Assembly (NCBI GenBank): GCA_004557825.1
Contig: SFFL01000019.1
Span: forward strand, 1 to 40,810
DNA from: Bacteroidales bacterium
GTDB lineage: Bacteria > Bacteroidota > Bacteroidia > Bacteroidales > Muribaculaceae
Direction: 5' to 3'
DNA: 40,810 nucleotides
A program made the translations under genes and the position numbers. The notes under the pieces are model-generated. The model saw only the letters and a list, made by a program, of their open reading frames with translations. It ran no database searches and was not told where the DNA came from. Positions within the stretch are counted from its first letter, which is position 1; every line of letters begins with the position of its first letter. Positions 16,406 to 23,715 of the stretch are shown here, piece after piece.

Positions 16406-17080
16406 ATGCTTCAGTTTGCAACTTCTTCCAATAAGCGATTTACCTCCACAGAGCAGGTGCAGCTTGCTCTTAAAGGTGGTTGTATGTGGGTGCGCCTCAC
16501 CGGCAAGGTCGATGCAGAGGAGGCCGAACCGGCCGTGAAAATGTGTACCGAGGCCGGAGCCATTCTCATTATTGATAATGATATAGCACTGGTTGATAAA
16601 CTTCGTGTGCACGGCGTTCACTTCACCTCCTGGACTCGGGGCAGCCTGATAGCAGCCCGCGAAACGCTTGGTCCGCACGCCATTATCGGTGTTACTTGCA
16701 CAGATATTGCTGCCGTGGAGGAGCTTCGGGGGCTGGATGTCGACTATGTCACATTCCCGCTGCCGGAAGCAGCAAAAGTGAAGCCTGAAGCCGCCGAAGC
16801 AAAGCATGAGGGAACAAAAGCAACGCCTGAAGGAGTAGAAGTTCTGCCCTATTATGCTTCGGTTGTAAAGGCCGTGGAGGCTATCAAGCATCCCGAGTTT
16901 AAGCTGCATCCGGTAGCTTCGGGTTCTTTCCCCGATGAAATGCTTACACAGATTCTTGACACCGGTATCGAGGGATTCGAAATGTCGGAATCGTTTATTT
17001 CAGCTCCGGATCCTGTGTATGCCATCGAGAAGGTGAATGAAATTCTTTCAGATTATATCGGCGATCGTGTCAAATCTTAA
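16406..17080 (+). CDS. Degenerate thiamine-phosphate-synthase-like TIM-barrel protein
   Basis: This 224-residue protein follows the ThiE/TenI fold order: KGGCMWVRLTGK (28-34, where ThiE has LRxKD), GAILIIDNDI (51-60, ThiE has IINDR), HGVHF (69-73, ThiE GVHLGQxD), HAIIGVT (91-97), DVDYVTFPLP (111-120, ThiE GPxFPTxTK) and GIEGFEMSESFISA (187-200). The catalytic Arg, Asp and Lys positions are mostly replaced. A charged, Ala/Glu/Lys/Pro-rich insert sits at about 121-147 where the substrate loop should be. I infer loss of thiamine-phosphate synthase activity. A different function on the same fold is possible. It lies 52 bases before kdsB. No other thiamine gene is in the window. Confidence 0.6.
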   Translation: MLQFATSSNKRFTSTEQVQLALKGGCMWVRLTGKVDAEEAEPAVKMCTEAGAILIIDNDIALVDKLRVHGVHFTSWTRGSLIAARETLGPHAIIGVTCTDIAAVEELRGLDVDYVTFPLPEAAKVKPEAAEAKHEGTKATPEGVEVLPYYASVVKAVEAIKHPEFKLHPVASGSFPDEMLTQILDTGIEGFEMSESFISAPDPVYAIEKVNEILSDYIGDRVKS

Positions 17081-17132
17081 AATGTCATATCCATTTCGAC
17101 AGTCCCTTTTTAATATATAATTGTATCAGAAT

Positions 17133-17885
17133 ATGAAATATATAGGCATTATCCCGGCCCGATATGCGTCGACTCGGTTTGAAGGAAAACCTCTTGCCGA
17201 CCTGGGTGGGCGTCCGGTGATTGAACATGTATACCGTCGCGTGGAGGAAGCTCTCGGTCAGGCGGCTGTTGCCACCGACGATGAGCGTATTCTGAAGGCC
17301 GTGGAGGCTTTCGGCGGTGTGGCAGTGATGACATCCGATAAGCATCGCAGCGGCACCGACCGATGCCTGGAGGCGTATGAAAATCTGGGCAGCCAGGCCG
17401 ATGTGGTGATAAATGTACAGGGCGACGAACCATTTGTCGACCCTGACCAGATTCGACTTATCGCCAGCAGTTTCGAGGATCCGGCCACAGAAATCGCCAC
17501 TCTCGCGCTCCCTTTCCCCTCCGATGGAAAGTATGCCGACCTTGAAAACCCCAACCGGCCGAAGGTTGTATTCGATGCCAATGGATTCGCTATGTTTTTC
17601 AGCCGGTCGGTAATCCCCTATGCCCGTGGTGTAGAGAGGGAGAATTGGCCGTCGGTTACACAATATTACACACACGTGGGTATGTATGCCTTCCGCATTG
17701 CCACGTTGCGCCGGGTGGTAGCGCTTCCACAGTCGTCGCTCGAACTTACAGAGTCGCTTGAGCAGCTCCGCTGGCTGCAGAATGGTTTCCGTATTAAAGT
17801 GAAAATTACCGACAAGGCCACTATCGGTATCGACACCCCGGCCGACTTGGAAGCTGCAAGAGCGTTGCTGCGGTCGAAGAATTAA
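17133..17885 (+). CDS. kdsB: 3-deoxy-manno-octulosonate cytidylyltransferase KdsB
   Basis: This 250-residue cytoplasmic enzyme activates Kdo as CMP-Kdo for transfer to lipid A. The N-terminal nucleotide-binding stretch IGIIPARYASTRFEGKPLADLGG, the DKHRSGTDRC segment, the metal/CTP motif VINVQGDEPFVDP (about residues 92-104) and the C-terminal TIGIDTPADLEAA are all typical, as is the length. The ATG at 17133 is preferred over one four codons upstream because IIPARY normally begins within five residues of the start. It lies between the ThiE-like gene and the M16-like gene on the same strand. It complements the lpx genes upstream in the window. Confidence 0.96.
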   Translation: MKYIGIIPARYASTRFEGKPLADLGGRPVIEHVYRRVEEALGQAAVATDDERILKAVEAFGGVAVMTSDKHRSGTDRCLEAYENLGSQADVVINVQGDEPFVDPDQIRLIASSFEDPATEIATLALPFPSDGKYADLENPNRPKVVFDANGFAMFFSRSVIPYARGVERENWPSVTQYYTHVGMYAFRIATLRRVVALPQSSLELTESLEQLRWLQNGFRIKVKITDKATIGIDTPADLEAARALLRSKN

Positions 17886-17949
17886 TCAGAAACTGCAGTT
17901 AATGGTTCTGAGCCTAATTAAGATTGCTTAACATTTGAAAGAGATTTTG

Positions 17950-19245
17950 ATGCTTGATCGCACCACTCCCCCGCTTACTTCCGGCTTCCGGTCGCTTTCG
18001 CTTCCGGATTTCAGTCGGTCAACACTTCCTAATGGTGTAGAACTTTATTGCTATAGCGCCGGAGAGGAGCCGGTTGCCCGTATCGCGATGATATGGGAAG
18101 GTGGTCTTTTGGATGTGGAGAAGCGCGCCGCACTTGTGATGCTTGGCGAAATGCTGGCTGAGGGCTGTGCCGGTCTATCCGGGAAGCAGGTGTCGGATAT
18201 ACTTGAGACGAACGGCGCTCTGTTTCGTGCGCAGTCGTCGCGGCAATCAACCCTCATTACTTTAAATTTGCTGAATCATACAGCTCCGGCTTGCCTGCCG
18301 TTGCTGGCTTCGATTGTGGCAGAACCGACATTTCCGGCCGATACTCTCGAAAGTCTGAAGCAGAAGGAGGCGACTTCGCGCGAAATAACTCTGCAGAAGC
18401 CTGTGTTTCAGGCAAATTTGCTGGCGGCTCAGACGCTATATGGTGCTGAAAATCCGCTGGCCGGATACACTTCGCCGCAAGCGATACGCCGCGTAGACCG
18501 CGAGGATCTGGTGGATGTTCACCGGCGGTTGATATTAGGTAGTAAACCTGCTGTTTTTGTGTCGGGAAAGGTGGACGAAGCAATGCTTCGGCTTATTTCT
18601 GATACTTTGGGTCGGATTCCTTTCGGCGATACAGGCGCAGAACCGGTGAAACGGCTGACGCTTCATAATGCTGTGCTTCACAACGATATAACAGCACGAA
18701 AACAGATCGACGGGTCGCTGCAGACTGCGGTGCGCATAGAGATGCCGGCTATTTCGGCAATGCATCCTCACTTCGATGCACTGACATTTACGATAGCGCT
18801 GCTCGGCGGTTATTTCGGCAGTCGGCTTATGAGCAATTTGCGTGAAGATAAGGGTTATACGTATGGTGTAAGTGCCTGGATCGACCGCTTTGTAGAGGGT
18901 GGATCGACTGTGATCGCATGCGAGTGCGACAACCGCTATTCCGCGGATGTGCGCCTTCAGATTCACAAGGAAATAGAGCGGCTTGCCACTGAGGCTGTGC
19001 CAGAAGATGAGTTGGAAACGGTGCGCAATCTCTGCATCTCCGAACTTGCTTCCGTGCTGGAGTCTCCGCTTTCAATCGCCACGTATGCCGAACAGGCATA
19101 TACTTACGGTATTCCGCGCGACTTTTTCGCCAGAAAATTCCGTAATATAATGGCTCTGACATCCGCCGATGTGAAGCAGATGGCCCGGAAATACATCCTT
19201 GATGCTGCCAAAGTGACCGCGCTTGCCGGAAATGCGGATGCTTAA
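17950..19245 (+). CDS. M16-family peptidase-like protein without the zinc motif
   Basis: This 431-residue protein has the two-domain M16 half-molecule architecture: TLPNGVELYCYSAGEEPVARIAMIWEGGLLD near the N-terminus, and a second domain with GGYFGSRLMSNLREDKGYTYGVSAWIDRF (about 285-315), the conserved R/Y segment. The place where active members carry HxxEH reads ALVMLGEMLAEGCAG, so the zinc ligands are absent. I infer a non-catalytic subunit or chaperone-like role, as in heterodimeric M16 systems, but no active partner lies adjacent. There is no signal peptide. ATG at 17950 is preferred over an upstream TTG. It probably belongs to the kdsB transcription unit. Confidence 0.82.
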   Translation: MLDRTTPPLTSGFRSLSLPDFSRSTLPNGVELYCYSAGEEPVARIAMIWEGGLLDVEKRAALVMLGEMLAEGCAGLSGKQVSDILETNGALFRAQSSRQSTLITLNLLNHTAPACLPLLASIVAEPTFPADTLESLKQKEATSREITLQKPVFQANLLAAQTLYGAENPLAGYTSPQAIRRVDREDLVDVHRRLILGSKPAVFVSGKVDEAMLRLISDTLGRIPFGDTGAEPVKRLTLHNAVLHNDITARKQIDGSLQTAVRIEMPAISAMHPHFDALTFTIALLGGYFGSRLMSNLREDKGYTYGVSAWIDRFVEGGSTVIACECDNRYSADVRLQIHKEIERLATEAVPEDELETVRNLCISELASVLESPLSIATYAEQAYTYGIPRDFFARKFRNIMALTSADVKQMARKYILDAAKVTALAGNADA

Positions 19246-19297
19246 TATAATAAGCCCGGTTAGTATATTTTAACAGCAGGCTTTGACCAAATTTTTG

Positions 19298-19305
19298 TAA
19301 TTTTG
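19298..19305 (+). promoter_or_regulatory. -7 box for pfp
   Basis: TAATTTTG (TAnnTTTG), about 38 bases before the pfp ATG. No good -33 box at the usual spacing. Confidence 0.45.
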
Positions 19306-19343
19306 TAGTAGAATATTTAACCCAAACATTATACTTGAAAATA

Positions 19344-20993
19344 ATGAAGAAAAGTGCTTTGCAGAAGGCTCGTGCCACTTACCAGCCCAAGCTTCCTATC
19401 GTGCTCACAGGAGCTGTAAAGGCTGTTGAAGGTCAGCCCACACAGTCGGTTGCCAACCAGGCTGAAATCAAGGAACTGTTTCCCAACACCTACGGTCTGC
19501 CCGAACTCAAATTCGAGAAAGCTACCGCACCCGCTCCCTCCAAGCCCATCAATGTCGGTGTAATCCTTTCCGGCGGCCAGGCCCCCGGCGGTCACAATGT
19601 CATCTGCGGCCTTTTCGACGGCCTTAAGAAAATCAACAAGGATTCGCGCCTCTATGGCTTCCTGATGGGCCCCGGCGGTTTTGTTGACCATCAGTATAAA
19701 GAACTTACAGCCGATTTCATCAAGGACTACCGCAATACCGGCGGCTTCGATATCATCGGCTCGGGTCGTACAAAGCTTGAGACCAAAGAGCAGTTCGACA
19801 AGGGTCTTGAAATCCTGAAAGAACTCAACATCTCCGCTCTCGTTATTATCGGTGGCGACGACTCCAACACCAACGCTGCCGTGCTGGCTGAATATTATAA
19901 GTCAATCAATGCCGGTGTACAGGTTCTTGGTTGCCCCAAGACTATCGACGGTGACCTCAAGAACGATGTGATTGAAACCTCTTTCGGTTTCGACACCGCC
20001 ACAAAGGTTTACTCAGAGGTAATCGGCAACATCCAGCGCGACTGTAACTCCGCTAAGAAATACTGGCACTTCATTAAGCTTATGGGCCGTTCGGCAAGCC
20101 ATATCGCCCTTGAATGTGCACTTCAGACCCAGCCTAACATCTGCATCGTTTCAGAAGAGGTTGAGCAGAAAGATATGACTCTCCAGCAGGTAGTTGACTA
20201 TGTAGCTGAAATCGTGGCCAAGCGTGCTGCCAACGGCAACAACTTCGGCACCGTGCTCATTCCCGAAGGTCTGATTGAATTTATCCCTGCTGTAAAACGC
20301 CTTATCGCTGAGCTTAACGACCTCCTGGCAAAGAACGCCGAGGAGTTTGCCACAGTTGCTCCCGCCGATCAGCGCGCCTATATCATCGGCCATCTGTCGA
20401 AAGAAAATGCAGCCGTTTACGAATCGCTCCCCGAAGGTGTAGCCCGTCAGCTCAGCCTCGACCGCGACCCCCACGGCAATGTGCAGGTTTCGCTCATCGA
20501 GACAGAGAAACTTCTCTCCGAGATGGTTGGCAAGCGTCTGGCCCAGTGGAAGAAGGAAGGCAAATACAATGGCAAATTCTCTGCACAGCACCACTTCTTC
20601 GGTTACGAAGGCCGCTGCGCCGATCCTTCCAACTTCGACGCAGACTACTGCTACGCTCTCGGTTTCAACGCCGCTTGCCTGATTAAGGGTGGCTTCACCG
20701 GATATATGTCGTCGGTTCGCAATCTTACCAAGCCTTCCGTACAGTGGATTGCCGGTGGTATTCCTATCACTATGATGATGAATATGGAGCGCCGCAATGG
20801 CAAGATGAAGCCTGTGATTCAGAAAGCGCTCGTAAATCTTGATGGCGCACCCTTCCGCAAGTTTGCCGAGCAGCGCGACGATTGGGCTGTAAACACCTGC
20901 TACGTTTATCCCGGTCCTATCCAGTACTTCGGCCCGTCGGAAGTTTGCGACCAGCCCACCCTCACTCTGAAATACGAGCATCAGGGAAAATAA
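19344..20993 (+). CDS. pfp: Pyrophosphate-dependent 6-phosphofructokinase
   Basis: This 549-residue cytoplasmic glycolytic enzyme reversibly phosphorylates fructose-6-phosphate using PPi. Diagnostic motifs are VGVILSGGQAPGGHNVI (about 72-88), the GGDDSN signature (where ATP enzymes have GGDGS), PKTIDGDLKN, the MGRSASHIALECAL substrate loop and an EGLIEF segment. Length matches the long plant-type/Bacteroides PFP subfamily. Codon use is strongly biased to C-ending codons, consistent with high expression. ATG at 19344 is preferred to one three codons earlier. A duplicated 30-bp element and a strong terminator follow. Confidence 0.97.
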   Translation: MKKSALQKARATYQPKLPIVLTGAVKAVEGQPTQSVANQAEIKELFPNTYGLPELKFEKATAPAPSKPINVGVILSGGQAPGGHNVICGLFDGLKKINKDSRLYGFLMGPGGFVDHQYKELTADFIKDYRNTGGFDIIGSGRTKLETKEQFDKGLEILKELNISALVIIGGDDSNTNAAVLAEYYKSINAGVQVLGCPKTIDGDLKNDVIETSFGFDTATKVYSEVIGNIQRDCNSAKKYWHFIKLMGRSASHIALECALQTQPNICIVSEEVEQKDMTLQQVVDYVAEIVAKRAANGNNFGTVLIPEGLIEFIPAVKRLIAELNDLLAKNAEEFATVAPADQRAYIIGHLSKENAAVYESLPEGVARQLSLDRDPHGNVQVSLIETEKLLSEMVGKRLAQWKKEGKYNGKFSAQHHFFGYEGRCADPSNFDADYCYALGFNAACLIKGGFTGYMSSVRNLTKPSVQWIAGGIPITMMMNMERRNGKMKPVIQKALVNLDGAPFRKFAEQRDDWAVNTCYVYPGPIQYFGPSEVCDQPTLTLKYEHQGK

Positions 20994-20996
20994 TTT

Positions 20997-21066
20997 GTAA
21001 GTCCTAATTTAGAGCTTGCATAAAAGAAAATAATAAGTAAGTCCTTAATTACAGCTTGCATAAAAG
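20997..21066 (+). repeat. 40-bp period tandem repeat after pfp
   Basis: Two 30-base copies (20997-21026 and 21037-21066), each running from GTAAGTCC to GCTTGCATAAAAG with two or three differences, lie between the pfp stop and its terminator. Confidence 0.85.
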
Positions 21067-21069
21067 GAT

Positions 21070-21111
21070 GGAGCTGCCCCGGCAATGTCGCCCCGGCAGC
21101 TCCTATTTTAT
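21070..21111 (+). terminator. Rho-independent terminator of pfp
   Basis: GGAGCTGCC (21070-21078) pairs perfectly with GGCAGCTCC (21095-21103), followed by TATTTTAT. Confidence 0.85.
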
Positions 21112-21193
21112 GTACCGACAGCTCTTTTTTGTATCCATCCGAAAAAAGCCGCCTTGAGGTTGTCAGGGCGGCTTTGGTATCTTTAGGGGTTAT

Positions 21194-22239
21194 TTAGAGG
21201 TTTTCAGGCGGGAAGTTGTATGGGAGGTATTGGGCGAGTTGGGAGTCGTCCATATCGAGGTCAATGTGCTCGAGGGTGTGTTTGAGCCAGTGGTAGGGGT
21301 TGATGCTGAGGTTCTGGCAGCTGATAATGAAGGTGTAGAAGATAGCATGGTCTTGTGCGCCGCGGTCGTTCTGGCTGAAGAGGTAGTTTTTGCGGCCCAG
21401 TACCGTGGAGCGCTGTCCTTGTTCTACGGGGTTGTTGTCGATGTGGTAGTTGCCGTCTTCGGTGTAGCGTTTTATGCGCGGCCACAGTGGCAGGGCGTAT
21501 TTGATGGCTTTGGCCAGTGGGTCCTGCGGGGTGCATGTCATCAGTGCTGCGTGCATCCATGCTTCGAGGCCGTCGAGGATGGGTACGGCCAGGCGCTGGC
21601 GTTCCTGCAGGATTTGGTCTGCTGTGGCGCCTTGGTTTTTGAGGTTTTCTTCCAGGGAGTATAGTGTGGCGATGTATTTTACGGCTTCTGCGGCCAGTGG
21701 GTGGGTGCTCTGGGCGTCGACAAATTTACGGCGCACGTGGGCCATGCACCCCAGTAGGGTTATCCCGGGTACATTTTCAAACTGGTTGTAGACCGTATAG
21801 CCGTCATTCTGTATCACTCCCTGATATTCTCTCAACTGTGTCCGGGGTATTTCTCCGCCGCGGCTCCCTTTATGGTAGAAGAAGTAGGTGCCTCGGGGAT
21901 GGGCGCTGACGTCGCGGAACTGCCAGGCGTAGCCTTTGCGGCATGACTGGCCTTTGCGGTCAGCTATGTTCCATGGCACTTCGTCGATCTGCACGTACCC
22001 GCCCTGCATCACCGCCTTGCGCTGACACTGGTAGAGGGGGTAAAGTATGTTGGCGGTGGCGTGTATCCAGTCGTTGACGGTGGAGGTGGAGAGTTTGAGC
22101 CCCATCTCACCAAACATTTTCACCTGGCGGTATTCTGGCAGATGGTGGGACGCTGCAACTGCTCGATCTGCCGGGCCATTTCGATAATCATCGCATGGCA
22201 GGCCTCTATCGTATCGGGCAGTTCAATCGTCTTTTTCAT
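21194..22239 (-). pseudogene. Broken IS66 transposase (tnpC)
   Basis: The natural ATG at 22239 opens MKKTIELPDTIEACHAMI followed by MARQIEQLQR, the usual IS66 TnpC start, but that frame stops after about 39 codons. The rest continues in another frame from about 22150 (LPEYRQVKMFGEMG...). It keeps the catalytic core: QIDEVPW (Asp), QNDGYTVY (Asp) and HIDNNPVEQGQR (Glu), ending PYNFPPENL. Compared with the family length of about 500 residues, roughly 170-190 residues (leucine zipper, zinc finger and linker) are missing at the junction, and the two parts are out of frame. No functional transposase is expected. A 309-residue open frame from 22123 remains, but it lacks the DNA-binding region. Confidence 0.88.
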
Positions 22240-22296
22240 ACCGCTAAGTTACTAATTTTTAGCGATATTACAAAATATTTTCCCTATTATTTTCAG

Positions 22297-22662
22297 CTAT
22301 TTTTCCGACTGTTTTTCGGGCTTCTGATACCTGCGCCGACGGGCTGCCTTCGGAGAAATACCCTCCATCAGAAGCACCAGTTCGTCCCACCGCATCGAGC
22401 GGAACCCCATGCCCTGACGCAGGACAATACGCGGATGAAACCGCCCCTGCTCAAGCCGTTTGTAATACATCGCATAGCCGCCACGCTCCCAGTGCAGCAA
22501 CTTCATAATCTTGCGGTTCTTGCCTACAAAAATATAGACATCACCGTTGGTAGGATCAAGGCCCACGCGGCGTACCTGACCGCACATCCCGTTTACTCCT
22601 ATACGCATATCGCTCGGATGCTGAGCCATGACTATGCGGTTGTTTTCATTCAGATTGAACAT
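22297..22662 (-). CDS. tnpB: IS66 accessory protein TnpB
   Basis: This 121-residue protein starts MFNLNENNRIVMAQHPSDMR and contains the IS66 Orf2 (TnpB) signature: GQVRRVGLDPTNGDVYIFVGKNRKIMKLLHWERGGYAMYYKRLEQGRF. It has a basic C-terminal tail (KAARRRRYQKPEKQSEK). TnpB is required for transposition of IS66 elements by an unclear mechanism. The start is set by the family N-terminus. A -7-like box GAACTTTG (minus strand, 22677-22684) lies just upstream. An inverted repeat surrounds this box and overlaps the ATG. It appears intact although its tnpC partner is broken. Confidence 0.92.
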   Translation of the reverse strand: MFNLNENNRIVMAQHPSDMRIGVNGMCGQVRRVGLDPTNGDVYIFVGKNRKIMKLLHWERGGYAMYYKRLEQGRFHPRIVLRQGMGFRSMRWDELVLLMEGISPKAARRRRYQKPEKQSEK

Positions 22663-22701
22663 AGCGTTTTTGTCTGCAAAGTTCGCAAACAAAAACGCTA
22701 T
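22661..22701 (-). repeat. Inverted repeat around the tnpB promoter and start
   Basis: ATAGCGTTTTTGT (22661-22673) and ACAAAAACGCTAT (22689-22701) are exact complements, giving a 13-bp stem and 15-nt loop. The stem includes two bases of the tnpB ATG, and the loop contains the promoter's -7 box. Confidence 0.85.
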
Positions 22702-22787
22702 AGTAAAGTCGGCTTTTTTCGGATGGATACCTTTTTTATTTCCCGGCAGCACCTTTTTTTATTTCTTTACGGATGGGTATAAAGCAG

Positions 22788-22820
22788 CAGGAGCCGCACC
22801 GGTTGAGGGTGCAGCTCCTG
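22788..22820 (-). terminator. Terminator of the thrS-infC-rpmI-rplT cluster
   Basis: CAGGAGC...GCTCCTG and inner GCACC/GGTGC pair with one mismatch, 31 bases after the rplT stop. The T-tract on the minus strand is weak. Confidence 0.6.
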
Positions 22821-22850
22821 TGAAGATGTTCAGCGGGTAAAAGAAGTCGC

Positions 22851-23201
22851 TTAGGCGTTTTTCACTTTGTCAACAACAGCCTTGAAAGCTGCGGGATTGT
22901 TGAGGGCGAGGTCGGCCAGGACTTTGCGGTTGATCTCGATACCGGCCTTGTGGATAAGACCCATCAGCTGGGAGTATGACAGACCTTCGAGACGGGCGCC
23001 GGCATTGATGCGCTGAATCCAAAGAGCGCGGAAGTTGCGTTTTTTGTTCTTGCGATCGCGGTATGCGTAGGTAAGACCCTTTTCCCAGGTGTTCTTGGCT
23101 ACGGTCCAAACGTTGCGGCGGCAACCGAAGTAACCGCGGGTTAATTTCAGAATTTTCTTACGACGTTCGCGTGAAGCGACGTGGTTGACTGATCTTGGCA
23201 T
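22851..23201 (-). CDS. rplT: 50S ribosomal protein L20
   Basis: This is a 116-residue basic rRNA-binding protein essential for early 50S assembly. It starts MPRSVNHVASRERRKKILKLTRGYFGCRRN and contains RDRKNKKRNFRALWIQRINAGAR, the conserved core. An ATG four codons upstream is in frame, but MPRS is the universal L20 start. It is the last gene of the translation cluster, separated from rpmI by a 224-base structured spacer. L20 is a known translational autoregulator of this operon in other bacteria. Confidence 0.97.
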   Translation of the reverse strand: MPRSVNHVASRERRKKILKLTRGYFGCRRNVWTVAKNTWEKGLTYAYRDRKNKKRNFRALWIQRINAGARLEGLSYSQLMGLIHKAGIEINRKVLADLALNNPAAFKAVVDKVKNA

Positions 23202-23230
23202 TGTATTTGACAAGTTGTGGATGACAGCGT

Positions 23231-23416
23231 CCGGCCTGTGGCCGGCTCTTTAGGCAGCTGGAGGAAACGATTCCGAGCATGCCGGGGCTTGACATCCGGT
23301 TAATGATACTCTCGGACCACTTGGTATTGCTCAGGCCGGTCCGTTTGCCTTCGTCGGACCGACGCCGCGTCAAGAGAATGGCGGCGTACGGCCGAAAGTT
23401 GCCACGCAAGCGTGGC
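23231..23416 (-). promoter_or_regulatory. Structured rpmI-rplT spacer, candidate L20 autoregulatory RNA
   Basis: At least four perfect inverted repeats lie in this 224-base spacer: CCGGCC/GGCCGG (23231-23245), CGGTCCG/CGGACCG (23337-23361), ACGCCGC/GCGGCGT (23362-23387) and GCCACG-CAAG-CGTGGC (23401-23416). Such a long, folded spacer between two ribosomal protein genes normally only tens of bases apart suggests regulation, most simply by L20. Confidence 0.55.
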
Positions 23417-23425
23417 TGCCCGGCA

Positions 23426-23623
23426 TTACTTGAGGCCAAGCAATGCCTTCACGTTGGACACGTCGACGCGGTCAACGAGGCCGAAGTGGGTAAGGTTGCG
23501 TTTCTGCTTCTTGGTCTTCTTTGTGAGAATATGACTTTTGAAAGCATGTTTTCTCTTGATCTTTCCTGATCCGGTAAGGGCGAACCTCTTTTTGGCACCG
23601 GAGTTAGTCTTAATCTTGGGCAT
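23426..23623 (-). CDS. rpmI: 50S ribosomal protein L35
   Basis: This is a 65-residue, strongly basic ribosomal protein with the diagnostic start MPKIKTNSGAKKRFALTGSG followed by KIKRKHAFKSHILTKKT. Length is normal for L35. It lies between infC and rplT in the conserved infC-rpmI-rplT order. A GC-rich hairpin lies upstream (23680-23707) and a structured spacer lies downstream. Confidence 0.97.
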   Translation of the reverse strand: MPKIKTNSGAKKRFALTGSGKIKRKHAFKSHILTKKTKKQKRNLTHFGLVDRVDVSNVKALLGLK

Positions 23624-23679
23624 TTTAAGTAGAAATTTGGAATTAAAGGTTTGGCGCTGAACACCATTTATCTTAACGG

Positions 23680-23707
23680 GCGGCGGCGCAGTTTATTGCG
23701 CCGCCGC
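23680..23707 (-). promoter_or_regulatory. GC-rich hairpin between infC and rpmI
   Basis: GCGGCGGCGCA (23680-23690) pairs perfectly with TGCGCCGCCGC (23697-23707), loop six bases. It begins nine bases after the infC stop. On the minus strand no T-run follows, so it is more likely an RNA-processing, stability or regulatory element than a terminator. Confidence 0.6.
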
Positions 23708-23715
23708 GCGCATTG

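Larger units (their letters stand above)
21131..22730 (-). mobile_element. IS66-family element, internally deleted
   Basis: About 1.6 kb bounded by inverted repeats: GTATCCATCCGAAAAAAGCC at 21131-21150 and its exact complement at 22711-22730. CTTTTTT abuts both outer ends (21124-21130 and 22731-22737), a likely target-site duplication (7 bp visible, and IS66 elements usually make 8). Inside are an intact tnpB and a tnpC with a large internal deletion and frameshift. No tnpA is seen. It is inserted between the convergent terminators of pfp and rplT, so probably without harm to either. Confidence 0.9.

Noticed and set aside
20151..20981. 276-residue frame opposite pfp
   Set aside because: Shadow of a highly biased, clearly identified gene.
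22195..22782. 195-residue open frame on the + strand over the IS66 element
   Set aside because: It lies opposite tnpB and the tnpC start, and its sequence has no recognisable domain.
23231..23416. Small RNA gene or tRNA in the rpmI-rplT spacer
   Set aside because: The inverted repeats do not fit a cloverleaf and no promoter box is seen; an operon-internal leader structure explains them better.
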